Positions 1 to 47,407 are shown, counted from the first letter of the stretch. The stretch is 64,000 bases of DNA from Seriola aureovittata (GCF_021018895.1 NC_079364.1:3094401-3158400), one strand, 5' to 3'. A program made the numbers and translations. The notes: generated by a model from the sequence alone, not told the origin.

Positions 1-2319
1 CTGATAATTTGCTTGGTGGAAAAAAAGGATCATTTCAATTACGTTAGATTTAGAGGAATTTGCTCTGGTGATCCCACATTGTAAACAAAACAAAACAAGA
101 TCCCCCGTAGCATCACAACATAATCTACTACATTGTATCTGTGAAACTGCAATTGTTCTATTACACAGGCTGTAACCACACAGTGACATTTATGTGTGAA
201 TTGGATGCATTTTGACTGAAGAGCACCAGAACTCAATCATCAAAATACAACAGATTTATTTTCGATCGATTCCAGACCAATGGCCATCTGTGCATCCATT
301 TGAAGTTAACATGCATCACAAATCACGTCAGTGGATACAGCTATCACTGAATTTCACCTTAATTTAAAAAAAAAAAAAAACAACAAAACAACTGCTTTGT
401 GTCAGGGTGGGCTGTGATTGGCTACTCACATGGCTGCAACATAGCAGAAAATAAAAAAAAATAAAAAAAGGACAGCGCTCTATTTTCCAGCCAACATCAG
501 TCGAAGCGAGCCAAATTTTTAATTTCAAATGGGGGGTTCGTGACAGGTGACATTGTTCCGCTGCCTACCGTGTGTTTTATCTGCGCACAGAATGAGGGTT
601 GCAAAAGGTACACCTACTGCGTGCTCCAAATCCAGGCGAAAGTGGGACCCATTTCTAAGGCTGCATTCAGATGAGCCTTTGGAAGGGGACAGCCTTGTCA
701 TATTTGGTCAAGAAGCACAGACTTCAAAAGGATGCAGTCCCTGAATTGGGCCACAGTGATTATGTGTACAACGGCGTCCACACAGTGACGCACATGCTCT
801 TCATCATTATTAATTGGGTTATATCAGAAAATGCAAAACCCTCACCAATCATTACACATTATATGCTGTGGCTTGATTAGCCCTGTCTTTACATGAATAG
901 GCTTAGTCACTGATAATTTGTTCATAAGGCCATCGAGGGATGGCTCCCCTTCCCTTTATGTGTTTATATTACTCATAAATATGGAAGACAATACAGTCTG
1001 AAATCCCATGACTAATTCCTACTGACTGGCCTGAACGCTTGGACAGAGCCTGTTTGGAAAGGCTGTCTGTGGTGTACCCTGCAGAAACATTTCAACCTTA
1101 CGTAACTGTTCAAAGCATCTATGACAAGGACGATGAATCCATTGGAAACTGTTGACATTCCAATTGTAATTTTTTTATGATGCTATATCTGCATCTTCTC
1201 GCTGTTTCTTTTTCAGTCCAACTTCCACTTTCTGTTATTTGAGATCATTAATTAATTACAGAGGAATGTTATTGTTTGTCCCTAAACTAAATTATGAGTT
1301 GCTGCTGTGTAAACCGTGGGCCTGGAAAAAGAAGCTCTTAATCTCATCTGAATCAGCCAGAGTAAATAACAGTTACTAAAAAAACTGCCTGCTTCATATG
1401 CTCTTGCGGAGGTAGATGAGCTCCTACTTTTCTGCAGCCTTATTATTGCAGCAGTTGACGCCAGACTCCAGCAGCTTTCTGACTGCCCTCTGGTGTCAAC
1501 TTCAATGGGTGGCCTCTTCTTCTTTAGGTGAAGTCAGTCTTCCAAACTGCTTTTTGGATATGGTTTAAAAACATAATATTACCCGACAATGAGTAAAGGA
1601 TGATGCAACATGCATCAGGTTATAGGTGATTGTGGACAGTTTTGGTTTGATCAGAGCAGAGCAGTTTTCTTCTTTTGCTCAACATCAAGATACAATTCTA
1701 ACTCCAGTCTAATCCTTTTTTAAAATACATTTTAATGATCCGTGTTTACCTGATAAAGCTGTGTGATCAATGTGTGTACACTGCAAAAAATAAATCCTAA
1801 TTTTACAGAAAATAACAGAAAATTTTCCAGTAATTTTGTTTTTAAAATTGTGTACAAGTCTGTAAAATTACAGCCAAACTTCTATTTTAAGCATTATGCC
1901 AATAATAATGAATTACATTTATTTCACATTTTTGTAAAGAACATTTTTCTTTCTTAAATTACATAAAAATCTATGTAAAATGACAGTAATTATCTGTAAT
2001 TAAAAATGTAGCTTGTTATTATAAAGGTTAATGTCCATACTAAGAATTTAAAGATTTTCTCTGTAATTTCAGGGTAAATATTATTAGTTTTACATTTATG
2101 TGACTTCTACATTCAAACTTGTAATTCTGGATGCAAATGTAGCAAACTGTTTTTCATTACATCAAACATAGTACTGGAATGTATCCCAGCATGCACTGGA
2201 AGGGAAGCAGGAAAATGGTTTATCACACAACAACAACAACAACAACGACAACACACACACACACACACGGACAATTTATAGTTCTCAGTGAATTAAATGT
2301 CATGTCTTTGTTGTAATAA

Positions 2320-2425
2320 TCAGAGTCCTGGAGGAAACACAAGGAGAACATGCAACACTGCAAGAAAGAACCAGGGTTGAAGCTGAACCCAGGAGCTTCT
2401 TGCTGTTGTCTTCCTGCCTGGACTT
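2320..2425 (+). repeat. LINE/SINE-tail-like fragment
   Basis: Contains GGAGAACATGCAA, then a GAACCCAGGAGCTTCTTGCTG segment, resembling the widespread fish retroposon tail that reads 'gagaacatgcaaactccaca ... gaacccaggaccttcttgctg'. Recognised from memory; a single copy in this window. Confidence 0.4.
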
Positions 2426-2514
2426 CACTAGTCTGTGTGTTTGTGCACCATATACCATAAAAGAAAACAGAACAAATTTGAACAAATCAAAAGACTTTCT
2501 ATGTTGCTTTAATC

Positions 2515-3145
2515 AACAACAAACATGGTAGAAATGTTTAAATGTGTCCGTCCTTCAACAGTGACAACACAGGATCTAGAGATACAAGAGTTTGTGCTTT
2601 TCTAATTTGTCTTATGAACTTACCAATTTTAATAACACTGAAAACACTAATTCACCAAAGTGACCTGTTATATTCATCATGAGGCAGATGGTAAATATGA
2701 AGAAACATACTCTGTACAATTTAATCACAGGTTTATTTATTAAACACCTTTTCAATGACAACATAAAAGTTCTGAATAAAACTAATGTAAATGAGCTGTA
2801 CTACACTGACAACTGCTTCAAAATCTGAACTGTCAATGTTCAGTTCACACTAAAGAGTGTGTGAGGTGAACACATCTGTCTCTGAGGTCACAGCATCACA
2901 TCTATGAAGAGTCTGGTTTTGCTCCAGGTTGCAGTTCTGGTGGGTCAGTTCCATCAGTTTCCTACTGAACACCGTTTTCATGTTAAACTGGTCAATACTT
3001 TCACCTGTGAGCGTGGTGACTGTGCTAGAGATGAACTGATTCTGCTCTTCAAATGTTATTACTATCATCTATCAACAACAGTAGAAATGAGGTAAAAGGC
3101 AAGAAACTGAATCTGTGAACACTGAGGACAGAGAATAACAAACAG
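2515..3145 (+). repeat. local direct duplication, copy 1 (copy 2 at 5230-5490)
   Basis: Shares ordered blocks with 5230-5490: AGAAATGTTTAAATG near the start, CTTTCACCTGTG in the middle, CAACAACAGTAGAAAT later, then TGTGAACACTGA and a GACAAAGAATAA-type end. The copies have diverged and differ by insertions or deletions. The unit may be a repeated internal part of a mobile element. Confidence 0.5.
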
Positions 3146-4783
3146 AACTAGAAAAATTCCTGGAGAAATTTTGAATGTTCCTGCTGCTTGGTGCGTGAAC
3201 TTCACTCCTCTCATTTCAATCTGCACAAAGGACGTTACTTTCAGCTTCATTCATGTCGTAGAGACTCATCCTGACACTGACCTCAGTCACTGCAGGTGTC
3301 CCTCAAAAAGCCTTTTGAAGCTGTCACAACTGGCCAAAATAACCTCACACTGATGGTTTCAACCCCAAATTTGTCCCCACAACCACAGCAAGACATGTAT
3401 ACACACACATACATGCCCTAATAGAAGTTGATCTGCAAAAAAGCTTTACCACTATATCGCACATATAGATGATAGCTTCTAAGATCGAACTTGTATAACC
3501 TACCTTACCTCTTACCTTTTGAGACTCTTGTTTTGAAAGTGTCTGTGCTTCTGCATTTTGCAGTATAAATTGCATAAGGTTTTGTACAACAGAGCCAATA
3601 ATTCCCTCTTACCCTCTGGCCAGATCTTATATTGCACCTTTACAGCACAACCACCAAAGCTGACATTTAAAAGTGAAGCTACATGTTCTTTGCCCACATT
3701 TCAAACTAACTAAACAGTTTTGACACTGAAGTTAAAACAAAGACATTGAGCTTAACTTGACTGATATTGACACATTTGATGCATACAAAACATTTTTATT
3801 TGCTTTTACAGTATATAAATATATGCTTGGATTATAAAATGCAATCATGCTTTCCCTTATACTTACATTCAATTTGTGATGTACAAAGTTTTGTATTTAC
3901 CCATTTTGCATTCAGGCCAGTAGATGTTGCACTGTTCACATGAAGCATCAAGATATATAATATGAACCACTTTGCTGAGAAAGCAAAACCTCCGACACTG
4001 TGAGACATACTTCCAGTACCAGGCAGTTGATTTCTGCAAACAAACAAAGAAGATACAACAGCCCGGGAAATTTTACTCACTGAGTACTTCACTTACTGAC
4101 CATGGACTGCTCACAGAGCCAGGTTTCAGTTCACCACTGCCATGTTGGTTTTTCTTGCGTCTGTATATGGAGGTCATGGCACTGTGCTCCCAGTCACTGT
4201 ATGTTGGCAGTCTTGTCTTTATGTTACGACCCAGCTAGGGGAAAAAGGGAAGCAACATAAAACCAGGTGTTATTGGTAAATCAAATTTACTGATTTAATT
4301 TATTGCGTAACAAGGAGGGTAAATAAGTAGACAAAAATACAAACAAGGCAAGAGGACAACTGAAGTAGGGGAACAGGAGCCAACAAAGAGCCTAACACTG
4401 CGATTCTAACCAACCCAAAAACACAAGAAGCAGCAGCCCTGTTCCCAATGTGTCCAACAGTCTTTTTCTGAGGGTGTGATGCACAATCAGAATTTTAAAC
4501 CTAGCTCAGTCCCCAACAATCATTACCAGCATCTCAAACCAAATCACAAATTACACACAAATGCTCATAAAGGAGATACAGAGGCGAGCTGCCTATCATG
4601 TCAGCCGCCACTAATGATGTAAGGGCCGGGCTCTTAAGCTCTTCCTCTGAATGATTAAACGTCTGCAGCTGTGGTGAGGACTCACAGGATCATTGCTGCA
4701 CCAATAGGACAAGCCGGCCGTGGAGTCGAGGCTCCTCCTCTCTGCTCCGACGGGGACAAGTAATCCATCAGTTCGTGTTAAAA

Positions 4784-4867
4784 ATGCCCGAACTTTGTGC
4801 AGCAACAGGCTGTGATAACAAGAAAAACGGCACTGTCTTTTCTTTCCTAAAGGATGCAGAAAGTTAA
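4784..4867 (+). pseudogene. THAP zinc-finger remnant
   Basis: An ATG opens MPELCAATGCDNKKNGTVFS and FLKDAES, then TAA. The MPxxCAAxxCxN start followed by an F-x-F segment is the N-terminal half of a THAP C2CH zinc finger. The expected Pro after the second Phe is Leu, and the C-x2-H half is missing. Probably a scrap of a THAP gene or THAP-bearing transposon (P-element or Kolobok type), not a functional gene. Confidence 0.4.
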
Positions 4868-5229
4868 GTCTAGACACTAGACTACTGTCACATTTCATGC
4901 GAGTTGCCTTCACTTGAGGGAGGGGTTGAGGGACAACATCCACTTAGGAGACCGGAACTGTCTCATTTCATACCATTGGCGCTGCCTGTAGTGCAGCATC
5001 TTCTGTATAAAGGATCTTTGCTATGCACAGCCGCCTACACCTGCTACCTGACCACAGCAGGCTCCTGGATACGCGGTACAAAGTCACTGCTAACACAGTT
5101 AGCATTCATAATTCGAGGTAAACTTTATATCTTAGTGTTAAAATAATCTTAGTAGCTAATTGCATACATGTCCACATTAAGTAAAGTAAAAGTACAGCAT
5201 TGTGTGCCTATTTCTATGTTAGCTTTTTA

Positions 5230-5490
5230 TCAACAATACAAATACTAGAAATGTTTAAATGTTGCTGTCCGATAACACTGACAATGAAGGATCAAAAAAC
5301 ATGCTGATAACAGGTAAATACTTTCACCTGTGGAGGTGGTGACAGTGGTAGAGATGATCCATCACTTAATCACAGTTTAATATTTATAAATTCTGTTCTT
5401 AAAAGTGTTGCTACCATTGCCTGTCAACAACAGTAGAAATTAAGTTGCAGGTAAGAAAGTGAACCTGTGAACACTGAAGACAAAGAATAA
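5230..5490 (+). repeat. local direct duplication, copy 2
   Basis: Shorter, diverged counterpart of 2515-3145 with the same block order (AGAAATGTTTAAATG, CTTTCACCTGTG, CAACAACAGTAGAAAT, TGTGAACACTGA). Confidence 0.5.
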
Positions 5491-6439
5491 TAAACAAACT
5501 CATCAGCAGTTAGTCTGTTATTTCGTCAGAGGAAGCTGAACTGGGAGTGGTTTTCTACCATCATCATCACAGCACATTAGAGAACTAAGGATGTCCATGA
5601 AGTCTCCCTTCTCCACAACCAGATGAATGGAAACTAATGGGCTGCTCTGTCCATGAGGTCCTCCTTCTGTTGGCACAGATCACTCAGTTTTCACAGTGTG
5701 GAAACCTTTCAAATGACAATAAAAGACAAACACCTGAGTTAAGATGTGGTCAGTTAATCACAAATATCGATCAGCTGTCAGGATAGGTGCATGAATGTCT
5801 GCTTCAGTTGAGGACTGGTTTGAGTATTAAATGAACAATCTTATATATGACAAATATTTGTCTACACATTTTGTATATATCACGTTATCTTAACTTGAAC
5901 TATCACGATATCTTGATGGACACTATTAACTAACATTAACGCTGCGCATTACACTAACTCAGATCACTTAACTGGGTCACGTGCGAGAAAACACAAACCA
6001 AACGTCGTTAGATTAACGTCGATTAAACGTACCTTTTCCTTGGGCTTTGACTGAACACCTCCACGGGCTAACCCAGGTTGACACAGGTAATCAGCCCAGC
6101 GGGACCAGGTACCGTTAGCATAGCAATCGCTAAGTTATCAGCTAACGCTAGCATTAGCTGGCTAGCTTGGTTAGCAGTTCACCTGAATTGTGATATTAAC
6201 AGGGATGCTAATTTTTGCTAGCAAAGAAATAGGCTAAAAACAAACTGTACTTACCTGAAAAAATTGAACCGCCGATTCCTCTGAGTGTCTTTTAAAACAA
6301 CTGCTGGAGCTAACTTTGATGAACTGAAAACACAGTAGGTCAAAGGTCCGACACATTGCTCTGACCTCATATCCGGATTAACATGCAGGTCCCCCTTTGT
6401 GTAAATCACGCAGTAGCCCCGCCCTAAAAACTATTATCT

Positions 6440-6700
6440 TTTAAATAGGACCATAATTTGAAAAATGAACGTCATGCTGTATTGAAAAAAACTTGCGAAC
6501 TAGAGATTCAGACCATAAAAACGTAACAAAAACGTTTACTGAAGTGACAAGTAGGGTCATTTCCCCACAGACTTCAATACAATCGGACTTCTTTTTGCCC
6601 CCTGATAGTCATTCAATAGAATGCAGGTTTAAGGCACTTCCGTATTGGCTTCATTTTCCAGACCCGAAGTCCACGTCCATTTTTATATAGCCTATGGTCT
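6440..6700 (+). repeat. dispersed percomorph-type repeat
   Basis: Contains CTTGCGAACTAGAGATTCAG, ATACAATCGGACTTCTTTTT and GAATGCAGGTTTAAGGCACTT, a series I know as a very common repeat of spiny-rayed fish. One copy is seen here; the family name is not known to me. Confidence 0.45.
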
Positions 6701-7580
6701 GTGTCTGTGTGCCTGTGTGAACCCATAGGCGTTAATAAAACTTTATAATTAAATCTTTATTCCTACCATACAAAAACAATATTTGACCTAATTGGTCAAA
6801 ATGAAATAGCTTACAAATAAAACTAAATACACACATTTCTTTCTTTTAAAACAAATCATATTTTCCTATTGTTGCTACATTACCAACAAATGCTGTCTCA
6901 TTGTGAGCATTTGAACATGATTGGTTAATCTGTCATCTCCACAACTGGCCAATGACAACTGACAAATCTGTAAAATAACAGTTTTTCTCTGTAGAAATAT
7001 TAATGAAACGTAAATTTATTGTTTTTACACTTTATTTTAACAGTGTTACATAAAATGGACAGAAACTAATGCTTATTTTCATTTTTGTTCATCTTCCAGT
7101 TATTTTCTTGATTAATCAGTTAAACATTTGGGCTATAAAATGTCAGAAAATAATGGTAAATGCACTTTCTTACAGCTACTTAAGGTGACATTGCTGTCTA
7201 TTTGTCTCCAAATGTGATGATTTTGAATATGTCACATAAACTTACTGATTAAATGTTCTATACTCTTGTTAAGTTTAATAAACCATTTAGAAACCCAGTG
7301 GTTCAGTTGAAAAACACATGGTCACAATATGTTGGTGTTGGGTGGAGATACATGGTTTTTGCAGGACAGTGACAAACCAACAATGTTTACAATGAAAAGT
7401 CTTGTACTCGTGAATCTTTGACATTTTTGCCTAAAATAAATTACTTACACTTTTGTAGACTGATCAGTTCACTGACAAATAATTTCAACATTTACATTTT
7501 TAAATTGCCCCGAGAAATTAAATATTTAATTTCCTCCACATAAATCAAATATGGCAGCATGCCTGACCTTCAAGGAAACT

Positions 7581-8513
7581 GCACACTAAAAACAGTTGGG
7601 TTAAAAAATAACCCAATTTTAACCCAACTGCTGGATTGAATAAGGACAAACCCCTTTTCTGGGTTATTACAACCCAACAGGTTGGGTTATTTTTTTCGAC
7701 CCAACTTTTGGATTGAATATAGAATAAAATAGAAGTTGAGACCGACTGATAAAGAGAAGTGCGAAACAACACACGAGCCCAAATGTTGTTAAACGAATTG
7801 TGCCAAACTAGCAACCTGGACACAGAAAAAGTTTGAAGTATCAATACTGTACAAGCGTGTAATGTTATGCAAACTTCGCTTGCAAGATATCCATACCTTG
7901 AATGGCGGGAATCCTGGCAGGTGTCTGGCCTACAGGAGCAGGAAGCAAGGGGCGGTGATCCAGATCGGAGAAGTTGTGGTGTGAACTACACTCCAAGTCC
8001 GAGCTCCAAACTCCACCCATGGTACATTTGAAGCACCAATTTAAAGCTCCAGCATTGCACATAGTTTCCAGGAAATGTATTTTATTTCAACACATTCACT
8101 AATGAACATTTATTTATTTATTTATTTATTTATTATCACCAACATTGTTGTGTATGATCATAGAGCAGTCATAGGCTATAATTGAGTTTACAGCATGCTT
8201 AAGTATTTAGTATATCTTTATGAATTATATTAAAGTGATTACTCCATAAAATATTCACTTTCAAGAAAAAAAGAGCCCAGAAAATTGGTTACCTTGAAAC
8301 CCCACACACTGGGTTGAAATAATAGCCATATAACCCCAAAAAATGGGTTATTCAATGAAAAATAAACCCCCAACAACCCCAGAATTTGGTCAAAATATTA
8401 CCACTATAACCCAGAAAATGGGTTACTCTTTTAAAAATAACCCAAAATTTTTAACCCAACACCAGTAACACAGAAATTGGGTTACTAAAATAACCCAACA
8501 TTTTTTAGTGTGC
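7581..8513. mobile_element. MITE with TTGGGTTA-type inverted ends
   Basis: The left end GCACACTAAAAACAGTTGGG and the inverse of the right end GCACACTAAAAAATGTTGGG are near-perfect terminal inverted repeats. Both continue into GTTA/AACCC motifs. The element is 933 bp, has no transposase ORF, carries many AACCCA/TGGGTT repeats in its end regions (7590-7700, 8297-8495) and a (TTTA)n tract at 8108-8136. Target duplication is unclear, so the superfamily is not assigned. Confidence 0.7.
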
Positions 8514-10430
8514 GCTCTTTCGGCTGTCATAGTGATAACAACAAGAAGCAGTTCGAGTTGTGTTTAATATCTACCTGGCAACAGATCCTGTCATCACATG
8601 GTCGCTACCCGACTCCTATTAAAATCTGCTGCAGTGAACTTTTTTTCCTCCTCCTTGCACAAGCTTGGCCAAGGTCACTGCAAAAAAGAAAAAAAAATCT
8701 GCAGGGTGACCTTGTCAAACTAAGCTGCATGTGTCCCCAGAGTTTCTGTAGATTACACTAACACCAGGGTGGATGACGTTACTTTCAAACCGTAATTAAT
8801 CACACATAAGTCAGTCATTTCAAACTGTAGCCCAACATGCTGCTCTCTATTTTATCAATAAGTCAGAGTTGTTTCCTTTTCCTCTCATTTTAAGTAGGTT
8901 ACTGTGGACATACAAGTGTTTAAGGTGACAAAGGAGAATGGGAAGTTAAAGCCTATATGCACACAATGCAGAGCTGCTTAGTTGCTCCATCTAATAATAT
9001 TTACAGTCTGAGCGGCTGCACGTTGACTGTTGGTGACAGGTATGAGCTGTGGAGTAGAAGTGGGTAGAGCTCCCAAACATGCCGTCACACAATGACTGTT
9101 GTTTCCAACTTACATCCATCTGACAGTTTAATGAGTGAAATGACTCATAGTCTGAATGTCAAGTCAAACAATGGGAGGCCTTTCTGTACACTCCTGCAGA
9201 GATGAATTCAGCCAATCACCACGTTTTCTTCACATAAATAATACTTTAATGCATAAACAACAATGTGGAAAAATTAAGAATTAAAGATATGTTGCAATTA
9301 CATTGCTAATTACGCATCTCTAGCAGAACTGGTTGAGTGTCTTTAACATCATGTCTGAATCTGTTGCTGAAAACAACAGCATCAACAAATGAAAATGCAT
9401 CTTTCTCATCACAAGGATGAATAACAATATCATATCAAAGCCAAAATCTGTCATTTGGACTACACATGATTGTAGAGCTTTACCTACAGATAAAAAAAGA
9501 ACATTTTCAGCTTCTAACTGTAACTTCATAATTGAAGTTACAGACATATTGTCCTACTTTTTTGTGTAAACAAACCTTTGTGGGAATCATAAAGCAGGAC
9601 TAACTTGAATGTAACTGTTGTAGGTCCACTGATATACTGATCTGTTCATCATAGCAGGTTCCAGTCTCCAGTGTTTTGAGTTTGGGCGGTGGGGTGGGGG
9701 TGGGGGGGTCACCCTTTTGTTTACACGTTTTGACTGTGGCTTTGGTTACTTTAAGTGTATGATTACCGAGTATGATGCAAGAGCTTTTGAAAATATTGCA
9801 ACACAACTCAGTGGTAACCTTGAGATACACCAGTGCTTTGTTTCCTGCTTATTTAGTGTTGTGCTTCTAAGCGCTGAATGACTGTGAGAGTGACAGAGCT
9901 TCACTGACATCAAAATAACACCAAAGCTCACTTGGCAAGTGAAACTTTCCTCACTTATGTACAGAGTGACAGCTGCATAGCATGTGCGTTTACATGTCAT
10001 TAGCAAAGAAGAAAAACATGTTTTGAGTTTGCATTTTGCGTGAATATTAATTGTTGGATCGCTTTCGAGCAGTTTTGCAAAACAGTATAATGTCTGAACA
10101 GCTGGCGACTGACAGCGCACCGCCTGGCGCCCACAGCTCTGCAGACTGATAAGTGCTGAGAGAGAGGCAGGGGATACTCATTCAGGGCTGAGGACTCGCC
10201 ATAACCTCAACAACCCAGAGAGCCGTAAAGTTTAATTAAAAAAACACCATCCTGGTGATCTAGAGCATTAATAACAGAGTTTATGTTACAGTTTAATGCG
10301 CCCTGGCGCGAAAAGGCGCGCACCAGAAGGTGAGCGCACATGAGCGAACAATTGTCCGTTTGAGTCAGTCACCGAATAATAACTGTGAAAAAAGCTAGCC
10401 CACCGACTGAAGAGTAAGGGGGGAGCTATA

Positions 10431-44373
<33,943 letters not shown>

Positions 44374-44390
44374 GACCTGACGCCAAACAG

Positions 44391-44512
<122 letters not shown>

Positions 44513-44689
44513 ATCAATGCAGCAAATATTGATTGGCAGATCTTGCAGCTGCTGAATGTTGGCATCATGATATTTATGTGAAATATCTCATCAGAGCACG
44601 TATGTGTGATATATGGGACAAGTGTGAAGAGAAACAACAATTCAACACTGCAAAGAAATGATTTCCCTGTTGGATTGTTGTATAGTAGT

Positions 44690-45080
44690 TATTATAATAA
44701 TAATAATAATAATGATAATAATAATAATGATAAACTTTATTTATATAGCACCTTTTTAAAATTAATTTATGAGGTGCTTATAAAATAAAAGCACATAAAA
44801 AATAAAATGAAACACAATGTTAAAAACATTAAATAATACAAATACACTAAAAGAGAATAAGTATAAAAGGTCTGAACTGTGCAAAGACCGTAAATATAAA
44901 GCACCAAGCTGCTGCCTTAAGATTTCTTATTTTTAAAATGTTTTTTTAAGAGATGTAAGCGTAGTTACTGATCTAACCTGAGGTCAACAGGCACACTCTT
45001 CTGAATGTTATACTTGAGATGTATAGAGTGCTGCAGGAATGAATCCCTCCCCTCGTCCTCAAGTCTGTTTATAATTGGTT
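44690..45080 (+). repeat. (TAA)n-led dispersed repeat
   Basis: Opens with TAA units and AACTTTATTTATATAGCACC, the usual start of a widespread fish retroposon-derived repeat, followed by AT-rich sequence. Right edge approximate. Confidence 0.45.
44784..44806 (+). terminator. kcnq1: candidate kcnq1 polyadenylation signals
   Basis: Two AATAAA hexamers (44784-44789 and 44801-44806) lie about 410 bp after the kcnq1 stop. They sit in an AT-rich dispersed repeat, so they may be used by chance or not at all. Confidence 0.25.
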
Positions 45081-47373
45081 TATTGTTAAATGTCTGCGGT
45101 TAACACATTGTCACGTTTTATTCTACGATATTAAATGCGTCAGTTCATACCCCGGTCACGATTTCTTTTAAGCTTTTAAATCTCTTCATGAAGGCCGGTT
45201 GCTAACGAGAGGCTCGGTGAGACGATGGAGGTCGTCACGGACGTTAAACGTCATCACAGCGAACATTTGCTCCACACCAGTCCACCTTCACAGCCTCGGC
45301 TTTTGTAGACGAGGTAAGAGCTACATCAAACTACAAGGGGGGAAATTCAGCGGTGGTGACGATGAAGTCATGAAACCACGGTGTAGTTTGTTTAGAAACC
45401 AAACATTTGCTTTTTTACTTCCATCTCCAAAAGTTCCAGATCTTATTTTCTGCAATAATCCAAAAGCCAATGTAAAAATCCCACTGGCTTTTTGTGGAGG
45501 GGACCGGTGTGATGCTAACTACCGGGTTAGCTATAAAAACATCATCCCTGCTGCACTCTATTCAGGTTAAAGCCAAAGACTGCTACTGCCACGGCATCGA
45601 GAACTGTGATTCAAAGTCCTTTATTCTTTTGACATAAATGTAATTACATCCGTCTTCGGGGAGAGGTTATTATTTCAATACTTCACTTGAAAAGTTTCAG
45701 TTTAATCAAGTGCTTTTTTTTCACAGATTTAATTTCACTTTTTTTTTTTTTTTGTAAATGTTTAGAGATATTCTTCTGTAGCAATAAAAGATTATTAATT
45801 ATTTCCAGGTGTTTATGTAATGTGTCTGGTGCCTTCAGGGCACATCGCTGGCTAAAACAAATTAGCTTAATATTTCAGGTTTCAATGAGATTTATTCATT
45901 TTGCCAGAGGTGGCTCAAAACAAAACATTATGTTTTTTAATCATTTCTCCTCAGTCAAATAGATGCTTCACTTTTAAAACCATTTGAGTTACAGTTTTCT
46001 CAATTATCATGTTTCAAACCTGTGGCAGCAGAATTTCCTTCATTGTGGTGAGGGTGGGGGCGGGGCTGTCGTGTCCCCCACCGACTTATGGAAATGGCCA
46101 AAAGCATTGATAATACCGTGTTCTTTACACACGTGACCTTTGGGGCGGCAGATGGTGACCTTTTCCCCCCGCCGGCCATCCGTGGGGTGTCCAGGCATTC
46201 CTTCACACAAGTGGCCCCGTGGAGAAAAGGCCCAAATGACCATCTGCCTCTGTTGTCCACAACAATGGGCCCCACCCTCCTAAAGTGTGCTGAGGGCGCT
46301 CGGACCTTTGTGCTGACCATGAGTTGGGTGAGGGGAGAGTTTCATTAGAGGGAGGGTGTGGAGGTTTTAAAAAGCCCCCTCACCCCCCACACACCACCCC
46401 CCACCCACTCAGCCTGGTAATTAGGGCTATTTTGGGTACAGAGGAGGAAACCAGTAATTAGCATAACAGTCATAAACACAGAGGATCAGTCCATCCAAAA
46501 GAAAAAAGTGGAACTAAACAACATAACTGCTTCGGTTAAACAGTTACAGCAAAGAAAGAAAAGATTATATATCACAATATAATAAAATGCTAATTGCTAA
46601 AAAAAAAATTGACATCAATTAATAATGATTTATACTTTAATCCTTTCAACCCGTGCGTTTCCGAATCTTCAGTATGTCCTTCATATCAGATTAATGAAAC
46701 TTAATCAGTTATCACCTTTCTTGTTTTTTTTTTTTCATTTAGCTTTTTCTAATTTGGACGATTTTGCCGAAGCTCATGCAAATGAAAACAGTTTCTCTTC
46801 CAGAAGTAAAGTCACAGCGTAGGTTTTAAGCTAAGCTTCAACAGGGTCATTATCACAAACACATCACAGGTAACATTTAAACAGGAAAAGCCAATCATGT
46901 GTGGACATATACAAAGACTTCCATTCATTCAGCAGGAGCATTACTATAATATTAACTGACACAGGCACTGAAAGCTTCCTTCACTGACGATGTACTGAGC
47001 GGCTTGTGGTGTACATCTTTAAAAGAATTTAATTAGGTAATGGGTGGGGAACCCATGGGACCTTTCGGACCCTTGGGGTAGTTTGATTATTGATTTGTCG
47101 ACTGGTAATGTAGGAACGAACCCGCTGGAGCAGAGAGTGAGATCATCCCGTCCCTAAGTCAGAAATAACACACTCAACGCTGTTGTTCTTGTTGCCACTG
47201 AGTCGTTTAAAGATGTAAATGTGATGTTTGCTTTTTCTTTTACGCCCGTGTGTAAATATGAACACGGTGGCACACAAGCAAACATGAGCCGGAGCGAGAG
47301 TAAACTGGGCACATGTCGGTGATAATAGCTGCTTTGACTATGAAAGGGGACAAAGTGAAAAGAGAAAAGTTGA

Positions 47374-47376
47374 GTG

Positions 47377-47407
<31 letters not shown>

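Larger units (their letters stand above)
1780..7060. mobile_element. composite of decayed DNA-transposon-like sequence
   Basis: The left edge (1783-1830) reads ACTGCAAAAAATAAA followed by TTACAG/AACAG motifs. The inverse of the right edge (6960-7050) reads ACTGTTAAAATAAAG and also contains CTGTTATTTTACAG. These could be degenerate inverted ends of one 5-kb element or two unrelated MITE scraps. Inside are a THAP-like peptide (4784), a duplicated segment and a GCTAGC/GTTAGC-rich block (6110-6180). Confidence 0.3.
1..10289. other. gene-free region upstream of kcnq1
   Basis: No ORF here matches a protein I recognise and none has supporting splice structure, apart from a short THAP-like scrap at 4784. 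The stretch holds decayed repeats, described separately: LINE/SINE-like tail 2320-2420, duplicated segment, percomorph-type repeat 6440-6700 and a MITE 7581-8513. The remainder is AT-rich and featureless. Confidence 0.6.

Noticed and set aside
9746..10120. 124-codon minus-strand ORF upstream of kcnq1
   Set aside because: No recognisable domain and no supporting promoter or splice structure; probably chance.
45199..45570. 123-codon plus-strand ORF after kcnq1
   Set aside because: No family similarity recognised and the start context is poor; likely part of a repeat or chance.
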